Positions 26,829 through 35,645 of a DNA stretch of 64,000 bases are shown one piece after another. The notes beneath the pieces were generated by a model. The model had not been told where the DNA came from. It did no database searches and saw only the letters and a list, made by a program, of their open reading frames with translations. The DNA is from Thermus oshimai DSM 12092 (GTDB lineage: Bacteria; Deinococcota; Deinococci; Deinococcales; Thermaceae). Made by a program: the position numbers and the translations under genes. Positions within the stretch are counted from its first letter, which is position 1, and the number at the start of each line of letters is the position of its first letter. The DNA lies in the NCBI RefSeq assembly GCF_000373145.1, contig NZ_KB890603.1, positions 1-64,000 on the forward strand, given 5' to 3'.

Positions 26829-27398
26829 GTGGCCGCGACGGTATCCCCCTCGGGGGCGCTTGCCAAGGAAAAGAAGAGGGCCATCCTCGAGGCCACCTTG
26901 GCCGTCCTCCGGGAGCGGGGGCTTTCCGGGCTCAAGATGGAGGAGGTGGCCCGGAGAGCGGAGGTGGGCAAGGGCACCATCTACCTCTATTTCCGCGACA
27001 AAAAGGACCTCCTAAAGGCCCTGGTGGAGGAGCGAACCTGGGCTTTTTACCGCGAGGTGGAAGAGGAGGTGCGCCGGAAGGCGCCCTTTTTTCTTCGCCT
27101 CGAGGCCCTCTTGCAGAAGCGCCTGGCCTGGATAGACGAGTGGCGGGGGCTCTGGGCCGCGGTGGCCCGGGAGGCCATGGAGGACCCCACCCCCTGGCTC
27201 AAGGGCCTCCACGAGCACTACCTCCACCTCCTGGAGGAGCTCATCCGGAGCGGCCAGGAGGAGGGGGCGGTGCGGCCCGAGCTCTCCCCCCGCCCCACCG
27301 CCGCCGTGATCGCGGCCCTGGGGTGCAGCCCCCAGCTGGAAACCGAAGCCTACATGGAGCACCTCCTTCTGGTGCTCCGGAAAGGAGTGGCGCCGTGA
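26829..27398 (+). CDS. TetR-family transcriptional regulator
   Basis: A 189-aa repressor-type protein. The N-terminal HTH is AILEATLAVLRERGLSGLKMEEVARRAEVGKGTIYLYFRDKKDLLKALVEE, a textbook TetR domain; the C-terminal helical ligand domain is specific to this protein. The GTG at 26829 is preferred because a TAAACT -10 box (26816-26821) ends 7 bases before it, giving a leaderless message; an in-frame ATG at 26793 lies upstream of that box. It is translationally coupled to carD (GTGA). The effector is unknown. Confidence 0.88.
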   Translation: MAATVSPSGALAKEKKRAILEATLAVLRERGLSGLKMEEVARRAEVGKGTIYLYFRDKKDLLKALVEERTWAFYREVEEEVRRKAPFFLRLEALLQKRLAWIDEWRGLWAAVAREAMEDPTPWLKGLHEHYLHLLEELIRSGQEEGAVRPELSPRPTAAVIAALGCSPQLETEAYMEHLLLVLRKGVAP

Positions 27399-27889
27399 AA
27401 GAGTTCCGTCCCGGGGACAAGGTGGTCCTACCCCCTTACGGGGTAGGCGTGGTGGCCGGCATCGCCCAAAGGAGCGTCAGCGGCGTGAGCCGATCCTACT
27501 ACCAGGTGGACTTCCCCGGCTCCCGCTCCAAGGCCTACGTACCCGTGGAAGCCCCCCAAAGCGTGGGCATGCGCAAGGCCTTGAGCCCCGAGGAGGTCCC
27601 GGTCATCCTGGACCTCCTTAAAAACGGCCGCATGCCCCTCCCCAAGCAGTGGGCCGCCCGCCACCGCAAGACCAGCGAGATCCTGGCGGACGGCAACCCC
27701 TACCGCATCGCCCAGATGGCGGGGCAGCTCAGGGCCTGGGAGCTGGAACGGGGCCTGCCCGACCTGGACCGCCAAGCCCTGCGGCGGGCCATTTACCTCC
27801 TGGCCGAGGAGGTGGCCCAGACCCTGGAGATCACCCTCCAGGAGGCCAAGCGCCTGTTTGAGGACGCCTGGGGCGAGGAGCTCAACTAG
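27395..27889 (+). CDS. carD: CarD-family RNA polymerase-binding regulator
   Basis: A 164-aa transcription factor. The N-terminal Tudor-like RNA polymerase interaction domain (FRPGDKVVLPPYGVGVVAGI to about residue 65) binds the beta subunit. The C-terminal helical domain, with the conserved tryptophan in PKQWAARHRKTSEIL, wedges the upstream edge of the promoter bubble to stabilise open complexes. The length equals that of T. thermophilus CarD. GTG start inside the TetR stop codon. Confidence 0.96.
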   Translation: MKEFRPGDKVVLPPYGVGVVAGIAQRSVSGVSRSYYQVDFPGSRSKAYVPVEAPQSVGMRKALSPEEVPVILDLLKNGRMPLPKQWAARHRKTSEILADGNPYRIAQMAGQLRAWELERGLPDLDRQALRRAIYLLAEEVAQTLEITLQEAKRLFEDAWGEELN

Positions 27890-27920
27890 GGCTTCCGCTT
27901 CGGCGGGGGCCCCATACGTT

Positions 27921-28490
27921 TCACAAAAGGAGGCTCCAGGTGGCCTTCTCCATCTCCAGGATGCGGAGGAGGTAGCCCTGGAGAAGGGTGGGGTCCAGCT
28001 GGGAAAGCAGGCCCTGGGCCAGGACCTCCAGGTCAAAGAGCACCGCCTGGAACTCGGGGGCCGACCAGTGCTCGGAAAGCTCCTGCCAGGGGCCTTCCCC
28101 CTGGACGTGGGCGTTCCAGGCCTCGAGGAAAAGCCGGTTTAGGAAGTAAAAGAGGACCAGGCGGTAGGGATAAGGGAGCCCCCCCATCTCCTCCAGGAGG
28201 TCGATGTAGGCCCGGCGCACGGGGTGGACGGGATCCCCTGGGCTTGCCCCTTGGGAAAGAAGCCAGTCCAGCTCCTCCACCGTGGCCAAAAGAGCATGGA
28301 CCAAGGGGGGGCGGTGGGCCTGGGGCGCCTCGGAGAGAAGGCCCACCAGGTAACGGTAGAGGGCCTCCACGAAGGGGTAGTCCTGCTTCAGCCAGAAGAG
28401 GAACCGCTCCCGGTCCCAGCGGATGGGCAGGGCCTGTATCTCATGAAGAAGCTCCTGTCTTGGCCCCAGCAAGGCCTCCAAGCGATCCAT
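27921..28490 (-). CDS. TenA/PqqC-fold protein
   Basis: A 189-aa all-helical protein. FLFWLKQDYPFVEALYRYLVGLL and LEEMGGLPYPYRLVLFYFLNRLFLEAW resemble the TenA/heme-oxygenase-like fold (F..W..QDY..). The cysteine nucleophile of true TenA thiaminases is not seen, so a thiaminase role is doubtful. ATG 28490 overlaps ispE by 50 bases, implying co-transcription with ispD-ispE. Confidence 0.6.
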   Translation of the reverse strand: MDRLEALLGPRQELLHEIQALPIRWDRERFLFWLKQDYPFVEALYRYLVGLLSEAPQAHRPPLVHALLATVEELDWLLSQGASPGDPVHPVRRAYIDLLEEMGGLPYPYRLVLFYFLNRLFLEAWNAHVQGEGPWQELSEHWSAPEFQAVLFDLEVLAQGLLSQLDPTLLQGYLLRILEMEKATWSLLL

Positions 28491-29295
28491 ACCCACCCCC
28501 AAGCCAGCCCGCCCGGGCAAACCCATGATACCGGAGGGCCCGGGCCGCCCGCTCCGCGTGGGCCTCGTCCTCCGCCAGGCCGAAGAAGGCGCTCCCCGAA
28601 CCGGAAAGGAGCACCCCCCTTAGCCCCAGGGCCTTGAGCCTGGCCTTCACCTCCTTAAGCTCCGGGTGGAGGCGGAAGGCGGGGCCTTCCAGGCTATTCC
28701 AGTAGGGGGGCTCCTCTCCCCCTTCCAGGGCCCTCACGATCTCCTCCACCGGGAGCTCAGGGGCGAAGTCGTGGGGCTTCACCTCCCCGTACACCCTGGG
28801 GGTGGGGAGGCGGACCCCCGGGGCGAAGACCACCACGGGCAAGGGGGGAAGGGCGAGGGGCCTAAGCCGCTCCCCCACCCCCCGGCCCTCGGCCACCCCG
28901 CCCCGGAGGAAGAAGGGGACATCGGCCCCCAGGGAGAGGGCCAGGGCCTCGAGGTCCACCTCCTTGGGGTAAAGCTCCTTTAGGGCCAGGAGGACCTGGG
29001 CCGCGTCCGAACTCCCTCCCCCAAGCCCCGCCCCCTCGGGAAGGGCCTTCTCCAGAACGATGCGCACCCCCCCAGGCCAGCCCGCGGCCTCCAGGTAGGC
29101 CTCCGCCGCCCGGTAGGCCAGGTTCCTGCGGCCGTAGCGCCCCCGGAACTGGATGCCCTCGGGGATGGGCTCCAAAAGGAGCCGGTCCCCGAAGGAAAGG
29201 GCGGCGAAGAGGGTGTGGAGCTCGTGGTAGCCGTCGGGCCGCCTTCCCAATAGGGAAAGCCCCAGGTTGACCTTGCCCACCGCTACGCGCTCCAT
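28441..29295 (-). CDS. ispE: 4-diphosphocytidyl-2-C-methyl-D-erythritol kinase
   Basis: A 284-aa GHMP kinase of the MEP isoprenoid pathway that phosphorylates CDP-methylerythritol. It begins [23 protein letters not shown], has the ATP-loop LPEGAGLGGGSSDAAQVL and the C-terminal GVLLSGSGSAFFG. The start overlaps the ispD stop by 13 bases. Confidence 0.95.
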   Translation of the reverse strand: MERVAVGKVNLGLSLLGRRPDGYHELHTLFAALSFGDRLLLEPIPEGIQFRGRYGRRNLAYRAAEAYLEAAGWPGGVRIVLEKALPEGAGLGGGSSDAAQVLLALKELYPKEVDLEALALSLGADVPFFLRGGVAEGRGVGERLRPLALPPLPVVVFAPGVRLPTPRVYGEVKPHDFAPELPVEEIVRALEGGEEPPYWNSLEGPAFRLHPELKEVKARLKALGLRGVLLSGSGSAFFGLAEDEAHAERAARALRYHGFARAGWLGGGYGSLGGLAGAKTGASS

Positions 29296-29924
29296 ACCCG
29301 GGCCAAGGCCTCCGCCAGGAGGAGGTCTTCGGGGTAGGTGATCTTGAAGGCCGCCCGCTCCCCCTCCACCAGGGCCACGGGGTAGCCCAGGGCGCGCACC
29401 AGCTGGGCGTCGTCCGTGGCGGAAAGGGCCTTCTTCTCCGCGTAGGCGTGGGCCTCCCGTAGGAGGGCGGTGAAGAAGCCCTGGGGGGTCTGGACCTGGC
29501 GCAGGGCCTCCCGGGGCACCACCTCCCCGTAGGCCTCCCCCTCGGGGCGGATGAGGGTGTCGGGGAGGGGAAGGACGGGCACCGCGGCCCCCTGGGCCCG
29601 GGTGGCGGAGAGGACCCGCTCCACCAAAGCGCGGCTCACGAAGGGCCGGGCCACGTCGTGCACCAGGACCAGGGGGAGGCTTGCCGCCTGTAGGAGGCGG
29701 GCCACGGAGGCCTGGCGGGTGGGCCCCCCTTCCAGGAAGACCGCCCTCAGGCCTCTAGGGGGCTCGACCCCGGGGGGCAGGGCCACCAGGACCTCCGCCG
29801 CCTCCTGGAAGGCGGAAAGGGTCCACTCCAAAAGGGTCTTCCCCCCCACCTTTAGGAACGCCTTGGGGCCTAGGCCCAAGCGCTGGCCCTCCCCGGCGGC
29901 GGGGATGAGGACGGAGACCTCCAC
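29283..29924 (-). CDS. ispD: 2-C-methyl-D-erythritol 4-phosphate cytidylyltransferase
   Basis: A 213-aa enzyme that makes CDP-methylerythritol in the MEP pathway. The CTP-binding motif is [31 protein letters not shown] and [10 protein letters not shown] are also conserved. GTG 29924 (reading [11 protein letters not shown]) is preferred to ATG 29933, since a TACCAT -10 box on the minus strand lies 7 bases before it and recalled T. thermophilus IspD begins at the same residue. Confidence 0.93.
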   Translation of the reverse strand: MEVSVLIPAAGEGQRLGLGPKAFLKVGGKTLLEWTLSAFQEAAEVLVALPPGVEPPRGLRAVFLEGGPTRQASVARLLQAASLPLVLVHDVARPFVSRALVERVLSATRAQGAAVPVLPLPDTLIRPEGEAYGEVVPREALRQVQTPQGFFTALLREAHAYAEKKALSATDDAQLVRALGYPVALVEGERAAFKITYPEDLLLAEALARVWSA

Positions 29925-29926
29925 AA

Positions 29927-29946
29927 GGCCCATGGTAGCATGGGCC
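29927..29946. promoter_or_regulatory. Overlapping divergent promoters within a perfect palindrome (ispD / uppP)
   Basis: GGCCCATG and CATGGGCC arms flank GTAG. Within it lie the -10 box of uppP (TAGCAT, 29936-29941) and that of ispD (TACCAT on the minus strand, 29932-29937). The two start codons are only 25 bases apart and both messages would be leaderless. Confidence 0.6.
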
Positions 29947-29948
29947 CC

Positions 29949-30731
29949 ATGAGCGCTTGGGAAGCCCTCCTCCTCGGGGTGGTGGAGGGCCTAACGGAGT
30001 TTTTGCCCGTCTCCTCCACCGGCCACCTCACCCTCCTCTTCCACCTCCTGGGCCTGCCCGTGGAGGAGGACGCCTTCTTAAAGACCTTCCTCATCGCCAT
30101 CCAGCTGGGGGCCATCCTGGCCATCCTCCTCCTCTACGGCCGCCGCTTCCTAAAGGACCAGGCCCTTTGGCTCAGGGTGGGGGTGGCCTTCCTGCCCACC
30201 GGGGCCATGGGCTTTCTCCTCTACCCCCTCATCAAGGGGGAGATCCTGGGGGACGACCGGGTGGTGGTCCTGGCCCTGTTCGGGGTGGGGCTCGTGCTCC
30301 TCCTGGCAGACCGCTTGGCCCAAAGGGCCCGCTACCAGGATGCCCTGGAGGTGCCTTTGGGGGGGCTCCTCCTCATCGGCTTCTTCCAGGGCCTGGCCGC
30401 CCTCATCCCCGGCACCAGCCGGAGCGGGGCCACCATCCTGGGGGGGCTCCTCGTGGGCTTAAGCCGGAAGGGGGCGGCGGAGTTCAGCTTCCTCCTGGCC
30501 CTCCCCACCATGCTCATCGCCGTGGGGTACGACCTGCTAAAAAGCGCCCCCCAGGTTCCGGAAGGAGGGTGGGGGCTCTTAGGCCTGGGCTTCTTTTCCG
30601 CCCTGATCACCGCCCTCTTCACCGTGCGGGCCCTTTTGGCCCTGGTGGAGCGCGTGGGGTTTACCCCCTTCGCCCTCTACCGCATGGCCCTGGCCCTGGT
30701 CTACGGCCACTTCTTCCTACGCCAGGGCTAG
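29949..30731 (+). CDS. uppP: Undecaprenyl-diphosphatase UppP (BacA)
   Basis: A 260-aa integral membrane phosphatase that recycles undecaprenyl diphosphate for cell-wall synthesis and gives bacitracin resistance. The (E/Q)-rich catalytic motif [16 protein letters not shown] and the second motif [14 protein letters not shown] are intact, with about eight membrane helices. ATG 29949 is preferred over 29940 because the -10 box ends 7 bases before it and the family N-terminus is MS.WEALLLG. Confidence 0.95.
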   Translation: MSAWEALLLGVVEGLTEFLPVSSTGHLTLLFHLLGLPVEEDAFLKTFLIAIQLGAILAILLLYGRRFLKDQALWLRVGVAFLPTGAMGFLLYPLIKGEILGDDRVVVLALFGVGLVLLLADRLAQRARYQDALEVPLGGLLLIGFFQGLAALIPGTSRSGATILGGLLVGLSRKGAAEFSFLLALPTMLIAVGYDLLKSAPQVPEGGWGLLGLGFFSALITALFTVRALLALVERVGFTPFALYRMALALVYGHFFLRQG

Positions 30732-31778
30732 GACGCGGTCCAGGGCCTTCAAGAAGGCCTCGTAAGGGGCCCGGCGCGCCCCCTCCCCCATGAGGCCGAG
30801 CCTCAGCACCTGCCCCCGGGTGGGGCCGATGCCCCCGGCCACCGCCACCCCCTCCCCGTAGAGGGCCTTCACCAGCCGGTCCGCCTCCACCCCCTCGGGG
30901 GGGCGCACCACCAGGACCGTGGGCAGGGGGCTCCCCTTGGGGTAGGGGCGGAAGCCCCTTGCGGAAAGCTCGCCCAAAAGCCAGGCGTAGGTCTCCTGGG
31001 CCCGCTTGGCCCGCGCGGGGATCCCCTCCTCCAGGGCCAGGTCCAGGGCCTCGAGGAGGGCGAAGTGCAGGAGGACCGGGGTGGTGTGGTGGTACCCCCC
31101 CCGCTCCCAGTGCTCCGCCACCCGCTCCAGGTCCAGGTACCAGCCCCGCTTGGCCTGAAAGGCCTTCCGGGCCTCGGGCGAGGCGGCGATGGGGGCCAGC
31201 CCCGGAGGGGCGGAGAGGCACTTTTGGCTGCCCGTGAAGGCGTAGTCCACCCCCATGGCCTCCATGGAGAAGGGGAGCATGCCCAGGGTGGTCACCGCAT
31301 CCAGGTAAAAAAGCGCCCCGGCCTCCTTGGCCAGGGCGCCCACCGCCTCCGCGGGGTTCAGGACCCCGGTGCTGGTCTCCCCGTGCACCATGGCCACCAT
31401 GCGGTAGGGCTTGGCCTTCAAGGCCCGGGCCACCCGCTCGGGGTCCACGGGCTCTCCGGGGGGGAACTCCAAGACGGTGGGGTCCAGGCCGTGGAGCCTG
31501 GCCATCTCCGCCATACGGGCGGAAAAGGCCCCGTTCACCAGGACGAGCACGGGACCAGCGTCCAGGTTGGCGAGCCCCGCCTCCATGCCCAGGCTCCCTG
31601 AACCCGCAAGAGCGGCCAAAAGCGCCCCCTCCGGCGCGCCGAAGAGGGTTCTGAGGCGCTTCTGGATGGCGCGGTTGACGGCGAGGACCTCGGGGTCCAG
31701 ATGGCCCCGCATGGGGCGCAGAAGGGCTTTCTGCACGCGTTCCGGGATGGGGGTGGGTCCGGGGGTGAGGAGCAGCAT
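30717..31778 (-). CDS. Class V aminotransferase (alanine/serine-glyoxylate type)
   Basis: A 353-aa PLP enzyme of the alanine-glyoxylate/serine-pyruvate aminotransferase group. It starts [15 protein letters not shown], with [20 protein letters not shown] (PLP aspartate) and the Schiff-base lysine in [16 protein letters not shown]. Length and sequence closely match a T. thermophilus protein of known structure but unassigned substrate. It converges on uppP with a 15-base overlap. The upstream in-frame ATG at 31883 is discounted. Confidence 0.9.
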   Translation of the reverse strand: MLLLTPGPTPIPERVQKALLRPMRGHLDPEVLAVNRAIQKRLRTLFGAPEGALLAALAGSGSLGMEAGLANLDAGPVLVLVNGAFSARMAEMARLHGLDPTVLEFPPGEPVDPERVARALKAKPYRMVAMVHGETSTGVLNPAEAVGALAKEAGALFYLDAVTTLGMLPFSMEAMGVDYAFTGSQKCLSAPPGLAPIAASPEARKAFQAKRGWYLDLERVAEHWERGGYHHTTPVLLHFALLEALDLALEEGIPARAKRAQETYAWLLGELSARGFRPYPKGSPLPTVLVVRPPEGVEADRLVKALYGEGVAVAGGIGPTRGQVLRLGLMGEGARRAPYEAFLKALDRVLALA

Positions 31779-31924
31779 CTTGGCCTCCAAAAAGCGAGGC
31801 CCCCGCGGCCAAGACCGGGGGGGCCCTTCCCGAAGGAAGGGGCCCCCTACCGGATAGCTCGCAGGAGCCTCATTGGGGCCCACTCTAGCAGAAGGGGGGG
31901 AAGCTTGTAAAGTGCTAGGTGGGG

Positions 31925-32974
31925 ATGAAGGACTACTACGCCATCCTGGGGGTGAGCCGGGAGGCCACCCAGGAGGAGATCAAGCGGGCCTACCGCCAGC
32001 TGGCCCTCAAGTACCACCCCGACCGCAACCCGGGGGATAAGGCGGCGGAGGAGCGCTTTAAGGAGATCAACGAGGCCTACGCGGTCCTCTCCGACCCCGA
32101 AAGGCGGGCCCAGTACGACCGGGGGCTTCTGGGGGAGCCGGAGCTTAGGATGGAGGACCTCTTTGACCTCTTCGGCCAGGTCTTCGGCTTCCGCCCCGCC
32201 CGCCAGGCCCCCAGGGGGGAGGACCTGGAGGTCCAGGCGGAGGTGGAGCTCCAAGACCTCCTCCACGGAAAGGAGGTGGAGGTGGCCTACGCCCGTCTGG
32301 TGCCCTGCGAGGCCTGCGGGGGCCAGGGGGGGCAACGGACCCCCTGCCCCACCTGCGGGGGGCAGGGGGTGGTGGAGACCTACCGCCGGGGGTTCTTCGG
32401 CACCCTCCTCCAGCGCTCGGCCTGCCCCCACTGCCGGGGCCAGGGGTTCCTCTTGAAGGAGGCCTGCCCCACCTGCCACGGCCGGGGGCGGGTGGCCCGG
32501 GAGGAAAGGCTTACGGTGCGGATCCCTCCGGGGATGGACGAGGGGCACCTTTTGAGGGTCCCGGGGTACGGCAACCTGGCCCCTGGGGGCCCCGGGGACC
32601 TCTACGTCCGCCTCAAGGTGCGGCCCCACCCCACGCTGGAGCGGGAGGGGGCCGACCTGGTGTACCGCCTCAAGATCGGCCTGGCCCAGGCCGCCCTAGG
32701 CGTCCGGGTGGAGGTGCCGGGCCTCGAGGGCCCCATTCCCCTGGACCTCCCCCCGGGCACCGGCCACGGGGAGGTCTTCGTCCTGGAGGGCCAGGGCCTC
32801 CCCTACCCCCACGGGCGGGGGCGGGGGGCCTTGAGGGTGGTGGTGGAGCTTTCCGTGCCGAGAAAGCTCTCCCCGAAGGCGCAAAAGCTCCTAAGGGCCT
32901 ACGCGGAGGAGGTGGGGGAGGAGGTGGCCCCCGAGGGGTTTTGGGAGAGGCTCAAGGGGTTCTTCCGGAAATAG
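31925..32974 (+). CDS. dnaJ: Chaperone DnaJ
   Basis: A 349-aa type I J-protein: J domain (residues 1-70) with the HPD motif in KYHPDRNPG, a short G/F linker, four zinc-binding repeats [32 protein letters not shown], and C-terminal substrate-binding domains. It stimulates DnaK ATPase. The G/F region is short. A TAAAGT box (31906-31911) precedes the start; GTG 31919 is an alternative two codons upstream. No grpE or dnaK is nearby. Confidence 0.95.
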   Translation: MKDYYAILGVSREATQEEIKRAYRQLALKYHPDRNPGDKAAEERFKEINEAYAVLSDPERRAQYDRGLLGEPELRMEDLFDLFGQVFGFRPARQAPRGEDLEVQAEVELQDLLHGKEVEVAYARLVPCEACGGQGGQRTPCPTCGGQGVVETYRRGFFGTLLQRSACPHCRGQGFLLKEACPTCHGRGRVAREERLTVRIPPGMDEGHLLRVPGYGNLAPGGPGDLYVRLKVRPHPTLEREGADLVYRLKIGLAQAALGVRVEVPGLEGPIPLDLPPGTGHGEVFVLEGQGLPYPHGRGRGALRVVVELSVPRKLSPKAQKLLRAYAEEVGEEVAPEGFWERLKGFFRK

Positions 32975-32985
32975 CCCCCTCGTGG

Positions 32986-33091
32986 TATAGTGAGATATTC
33001 CGGGCCCCCTCGAGGAGGCCCCTTGGGTCAAAGCAAGCCCTCGAGGCCCGGATACGCGCCCTCTTGGGGTCGCGGAAGAAGAAGGAGCGGT
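32986..33091 (+). promoter_or_regulatory. Cold-shock gene promoter and structured 5' leader
   Basis: An extended -10 GTGGTATAGT (TATAGT 32986-32991) is followed by a leader of about 94 bases. TCCGGGCC (32999-33006) can pair with GGCCCGGA (33045-33052), enclosing further GC stems. Shine-Dalgarno GAAGGAG precedes the ATG. Long structured leaders are typical of csp genes and sense temperature. Confidence 0.6.
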
Positions 33092-33313
33092 ATGCAGAAG
33101 GGTCGGGTCAAGTGGTTCAACGCGGAGAAGGGCTACGGCTTCATTGAGCGCGAAGGCGACACGGACGTGTTCGTCCACTTCAGCGCCATCAACGCCAAGG
33201 GGTTCCGCACCCTGAACGAGGGCGACATCGTCACCTTTGAGGTGGAGCCGGGCAAGAACGGCAAGGGCCCCCAGGCGGTGAACGTCACCGTGGTGGAGCC
33301 GGCCCGCAAGTAA
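33092..33313 (+). CDS. csp: Cold-shock protein (CspA family)
   Basis: A 73-aa single cold-shock domain that binds single-stranded RNA/DNA. The RNP1 motif KGYGFIE and RNP2 VFVHFSAI are intact. It acts as RNA chaperone in the cytoplasm. Start chosen from the Shine-Dalgarno GAAGGAG six bases upstream. A strong terminator follows 13 bases after the stop, making this a monocistronic unit. Confidence 0.97.
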   Translation: MQKGRVKWFNAEKGYGFIEREGDTDVFVHFSAINAKGFRTLNEGDIVTFEVEPGKNGKGPQAVNVTVVEPARK

Positions 33314-33326
33314 CGGCTTGAGGAAG

Positions 33327-33358
33327 CCCTCCCCGGAAGACCCCGGGGAGGGTTTTTT
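33327..33358 (+). terminator. Terminator of the cold-shock gene
   Basis: CCCTCCCCGG and CCGGGGAGGG pair over 10 bp around AAGACC and are followed by six T. Confidence 0.95.
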
Positions 33359-33389
33359 CTCACCCCATCCTAAGGACAGGAAGGGTAGC

Positions 33390-33896
33390 ATGGGCGGGAT
33401 GCGGACCTTAAGCCTGGAACTCCGCCCCCTGGGGCTCAACCTGGAGGAGGAGGCCCCCCTGGTCCACCAGGTCTACCGGGGAAGCCCCGGCTACTTCACC
33501 CTGATCGGCATGGAGCTCCCCACCCTGGAGGACGTCCTCCAGGACCTGAACACCCTGGCCCAGGACCCCAGGCGGCGGGCCTTTTTGCTCTTCCAGGGAC
33601 CGGAACCCTTGGGCTACCTGGACTACAAGCTCCATTACCCCGAGGAGGGGGACGCCACCCTAAGCCTCCTCCTCATCCGGGAGGACCACCAGGGTCAGGG
33701 GCTTGGGCAACGGGCCCTGGCCCACCTGGTGGAGGGCCTTGCGGGGATGGAGCGGCTTTACGCGGTGGTCTACGGCAACAACCCCCGGGCCAAGGCCTTC
33801 TTCCTGGCCCAGGGGTTCCGCTACGTGAAGGACGGGGGGCCGGCCATCCAGTGGTACGTGCGGCCCCTCAGCCCTCACCGCTTCCAGCCGCGCTGA
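33390..33896 (+). CDS. GNAT-family N-acetyltransferase
   Basis: A 168-aa acetyltransferase with the acetyl-CoA loop REDHQGQGLGQRALAHLV (Q/RxxGxG/A) and the typical C-terminal VVYGNNPRAKAFFLAQGFRYV. Substrate unknown. ATG 33390 follows AGGAAGGG; ATG 33399 with GGGCGGG is equally plausible. Confidence 0.85.
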   Translation: MGGMRTLSLELRPLGLNLEEEAPLVHQVYRGSPGYFTLIGMELPTLEDVLQDLNTLAQDPRRRAFLLFQGPEPLGYLDYKLHYPEEGDATLSLLLIREDHQGQGLGQRALAHLVEGLAGMERLYAVVYGNNPRAKAFFLAQGFRYVKDGGPAIQWYVRPLSPHRFQPR

Positions 33897-33899
33897 GGG

Positions 33900-34139
33900 C
33901 TACCCCAGACCCGCCAGCTTGCGGTTCTTCTCAATGTAGGACTTCCACTGCTCGGGAACGTCCTCCTCGGGGAAGATGGCGTTCACCGGGCAGGCGGGCA
34001 CGCAGGCCCCGCAGTCGATGCACTCCTCGGGGTGGATGTAGAACTGGTCCCCCCCGTCGTAGATGCACTCCACCGGGCAGACCTCCACGCAGGACTGGTC
34101 CTTTACGCCGATGCAGGGCTCGCAGATCACGTGCGGCAT
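33900..34139 (-). CDS. Seven-iron ferredoxin
   Basis: A 79-aa soluble electron carrier. Its cysteines CEPCIGVKDQSCVEVCPVECI and CIDCGACVPACP arrange one [3Fe-4S] and one [4Fe-4S] cluster, as in the well-known Thermus ferredoxin that it closely resembles. Shine-Dalgarno GGGAGGTG precedes the ATG. It probably accepts electrons from 2-oxoacid:ferredoxin oxidoreductases. Confidence 0.95.
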   Translation of the reverse strand: MPHVICEPCIGVKDQSCVEVCPVECIYDGGDQFYIHPEECIDCGACVPACPVNAIFPEEDVPEQWKSYIEKNRKLAGLG

Positions 34140-34167
34140 CCTTCACCTCCCGAGCATCCGCTCCCCC

Positions 34168-34713
34168 CTATTTTAGGCCAAGGCCCGGCCTGTCAAGGGC
34201 TTCCCGGGGGATGGCCCCCACCACCTCCTCCCCCCGGTAGACCAGGACCAAGGGCCTGCGGAAGAAGAGGGGGAGGAGCTCGGACACCGCCACCTCCGCC
34301 TCCACCCCCGGCACCTCCTCCAGGGGCAAGACCCCGTCGGAAAGCCCAAGAAGGGCCACCGGCCGCCCCTCCTGGACCAGAAGGGCCACCCCCCGGCCCT
34401 CGTAGGCCTCGAGGGCCTCCACCTTGGGCAGGGGCTTGGCCAGGCGGTAGGCGGGCCTAGGGGCGATGAGCCCCGCGGTGAGGAGGGTGGCGCAGGGCAC
34501 CCGCACCGCCTGCTGGGCCAGGTAGAGGGTGAAGGTGAAGGCGAAGAGGAAGAAAAGCCCTTCCAGAAGCCCATAGAAGTTGAACCCCTCCCACCCAAGC
34601 CGCCCCCCACCCCCCAAGAGGGCGTGGAGGAGGAGGGATAGAAGAAGCCCCACCACCAAGGCGGCCAGGTAGGCGAAAAGCCCCGCCAGGCGGAGTTCTT
34701 TCACCGTGCGCAT
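34168..34713 (-). CDS. Hypothetical membrane protein
   Basis: A 181-aa protein with two N-terminal membrane helices (residues 9-31 and about 44-66) and a soluble C-terminal half that resembles a CBS- or site-2-protease-associated beta domain only loosely (GVALLVQEGRPVALLGLSDG, PLVLVYRGEEVVGAIPREAL). No catalytic motif is visible. It sits 4 bases after the nucleotidyltransferase gene, suggesting an operon. Function unknown. Confidence 0.6.
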   Translation of the reverse strand: MRTVKELRLAGLFAYLAALVVGLLLSLLLHALLGGGGRLGWEGFNFYGLLEGLFFLFAFTFTLYLAQQAVRVPCATLLTAGLIAPRPAYRLAKPLPKVEALEAYEGRGVALLVQEGRPVALLGLSDGVLPLEEVPGVEAEVAVSELLPLFFRRPLVLVYRGEEVVGAIPREALDRPGLGLK

Positions 34714-34717
34714 GGGC

Positions 34718-35410
34718 TTAGCTTACCAGGTCCTCCTCCCGGTCCACGTCCACCCCCACCTCGGGGTAGGGCACGGGAAGGGCCCGGGCCTCCACCCCCA
34801 GGATCCGCCCCGCCCGGGCCTCCACCTCGGAAAGGCTTAAGCGTCCGAGAAGGAGCTTAAGGAGGATGTCCCACCCCACCAGCCGGGCCAGGGCCAGGGG
34901 GCGTTTCCTCAGGGCCACCACCCGCCGGGCCAGGGGCAGGGCCTGGAAGAAGAGGGCCTTGTCCAGAAGGAGGAGGTTTCCCCCGGTGTAGACCCCTTCC
35001 CGCAGGCGGGCGTAGGTGCGGCGGTTTCCGGGAAAGCGGGCCTCCACCCGCTCCCTGGGGACGATGGGGTAGACGAGGGCGGCCTCGGGGGCCTTTTCCA
35101 GCACGAAGCGCACGGCCTCGGGGGTGAGGTGGGGGATGTCCCCCGTGGCCACCAGGACCTTCCCCTCCGCGTGGGCCAGGGCGGCTTCCAGGTTGTCCAG
35201 GAGGCTCCCCCGGTCCTTTAGGGTGCGCTTGGGGGCAGGGGTTAGGCCGGGGTTCTCCCCCACGTAGATGGGCTCCAGCCCCGCCCCCACCAGGGCCTCG
35301 AGGACCCACTCCACCATGGGCCTCCCTTTAAAGGGCACCAGGGCCTTGCTCCGCACCCCGTACTTCTCCGCCCAGGGCTCATGCCCTCCTGCCAGGACGA
35401 TGGCTTCCAC
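34718..35410 (-). CDS. MobA-like NTP transferase
   Basis: A 230-aa nucleotidyltransferase-fold protein. The NTP loop AIVLAGGHEPWAEKYGVRSKALVPFKGRPMVEWVLEAL is clear (LAGG and a catalytic lysine), and ATGDIPHLT carries the metal-binding aspartate. The C-terminus ends VGVDVDREEDL, as in MobA/MurNAc-1-P-type enzymes. The sugar or cofactor substrate cannot be told from sequence. Confidence 0.82.
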   Translation of the reverse strand: MEAIVLAGGHEPWAEKYGVRSKALVPFKGRPMVEWVLEALVGAGLEPIYVGENPGLTPAPKRTLKDRGSLLDNLEAALAHAEGKVLVATGDIPHLTPEAVRFVLEKAPEAALVYPIVPRERVEARFPGNRRTYARLREGVYTGGNLLLLDKALFFQALPLARRVVALRKRPLALARLVGWDILLKLLLGRLSLSEVEARAGRILGVEARALPVPYPEVGVDVDREEDLVS

Positions 35411-35433
35411 GCCCCCATCCTACGCAAAAACCA

Positions 35434-35461
35434 CCCCCTGGCCCTTCGCCAGGCCAGGGGG
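35434..35461 (-). terminator. Former terminator of tRNA-Thr, now separated from it
   Basis: CCCCCTGGCC and GGCCAGGGGG pair over 10 bp; on the minus strand the stem is followed by TGGTTTTT. It lies 7 bases beyond the left tRNA-Thr fragment, where the terminator of an uninterrupted tRNA-Thr would be. Confidence 0.75.
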
Positions 35462-35468
35462 CTTGGTC

Positions 35469-35513
35469 TGGAGCCGGTGGCCGGATTTGAACCGGCGGCC
35501 TACCGCTTACGAG
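35469..35513 (-). repeat. attL: Left attachment repeat: tRNA-Thr 3' fragment
   Basis: This 45-bp copy of the tRNA-Thr 3' portion (from CCA through T-arm, variable loop and half the anticodon stem-loop) matches 44887-44931 with a single mismatch, in the T-loop (TTCAAAT here, TTCGAAT in the intact gene). Beyond it, cloverleaf pairing is lost. Confidence 0.93.
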
Positions 35514-35619
35514 CTCCCCTAAAACCGGGCTTTTGGGGAAGGCGGTTGTGGTGAAAAGCGTTCAAAAGGGTCCTTTAGGGGGGTTTTGGTCGCCGTTGGT
35601 TCCTGCTGTTGCCCGTTGC

Positions 35620-35632
35620 TTATTGGTCAAAA
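35620..35632 (+). other. Putative integrase arm-type site, left
   Basis: TTATTGGTCAAAA, identical to 44829-44841 near the right end. The 132-base stretch between attL and the AAA+ gene holds nothing else that I can identify. Confidence 0.55.
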
Positions 35633-35645
35633 TCTTGGTCTATCC

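Noticed and set aside
27895-27907. Small CCGC-TTCG-GCGG hairpin between carD and the TenA-like gene
   Set aside because: Only four pairs and no T run; too weak to call a terminator.
35469-35513. A second tRNA-Thr gene
   Set aside because: Only the 3' 45 bases are present; the D-arm, half of the anticodon arm and the 5' acceptor strand are missing. It is the att repeat.
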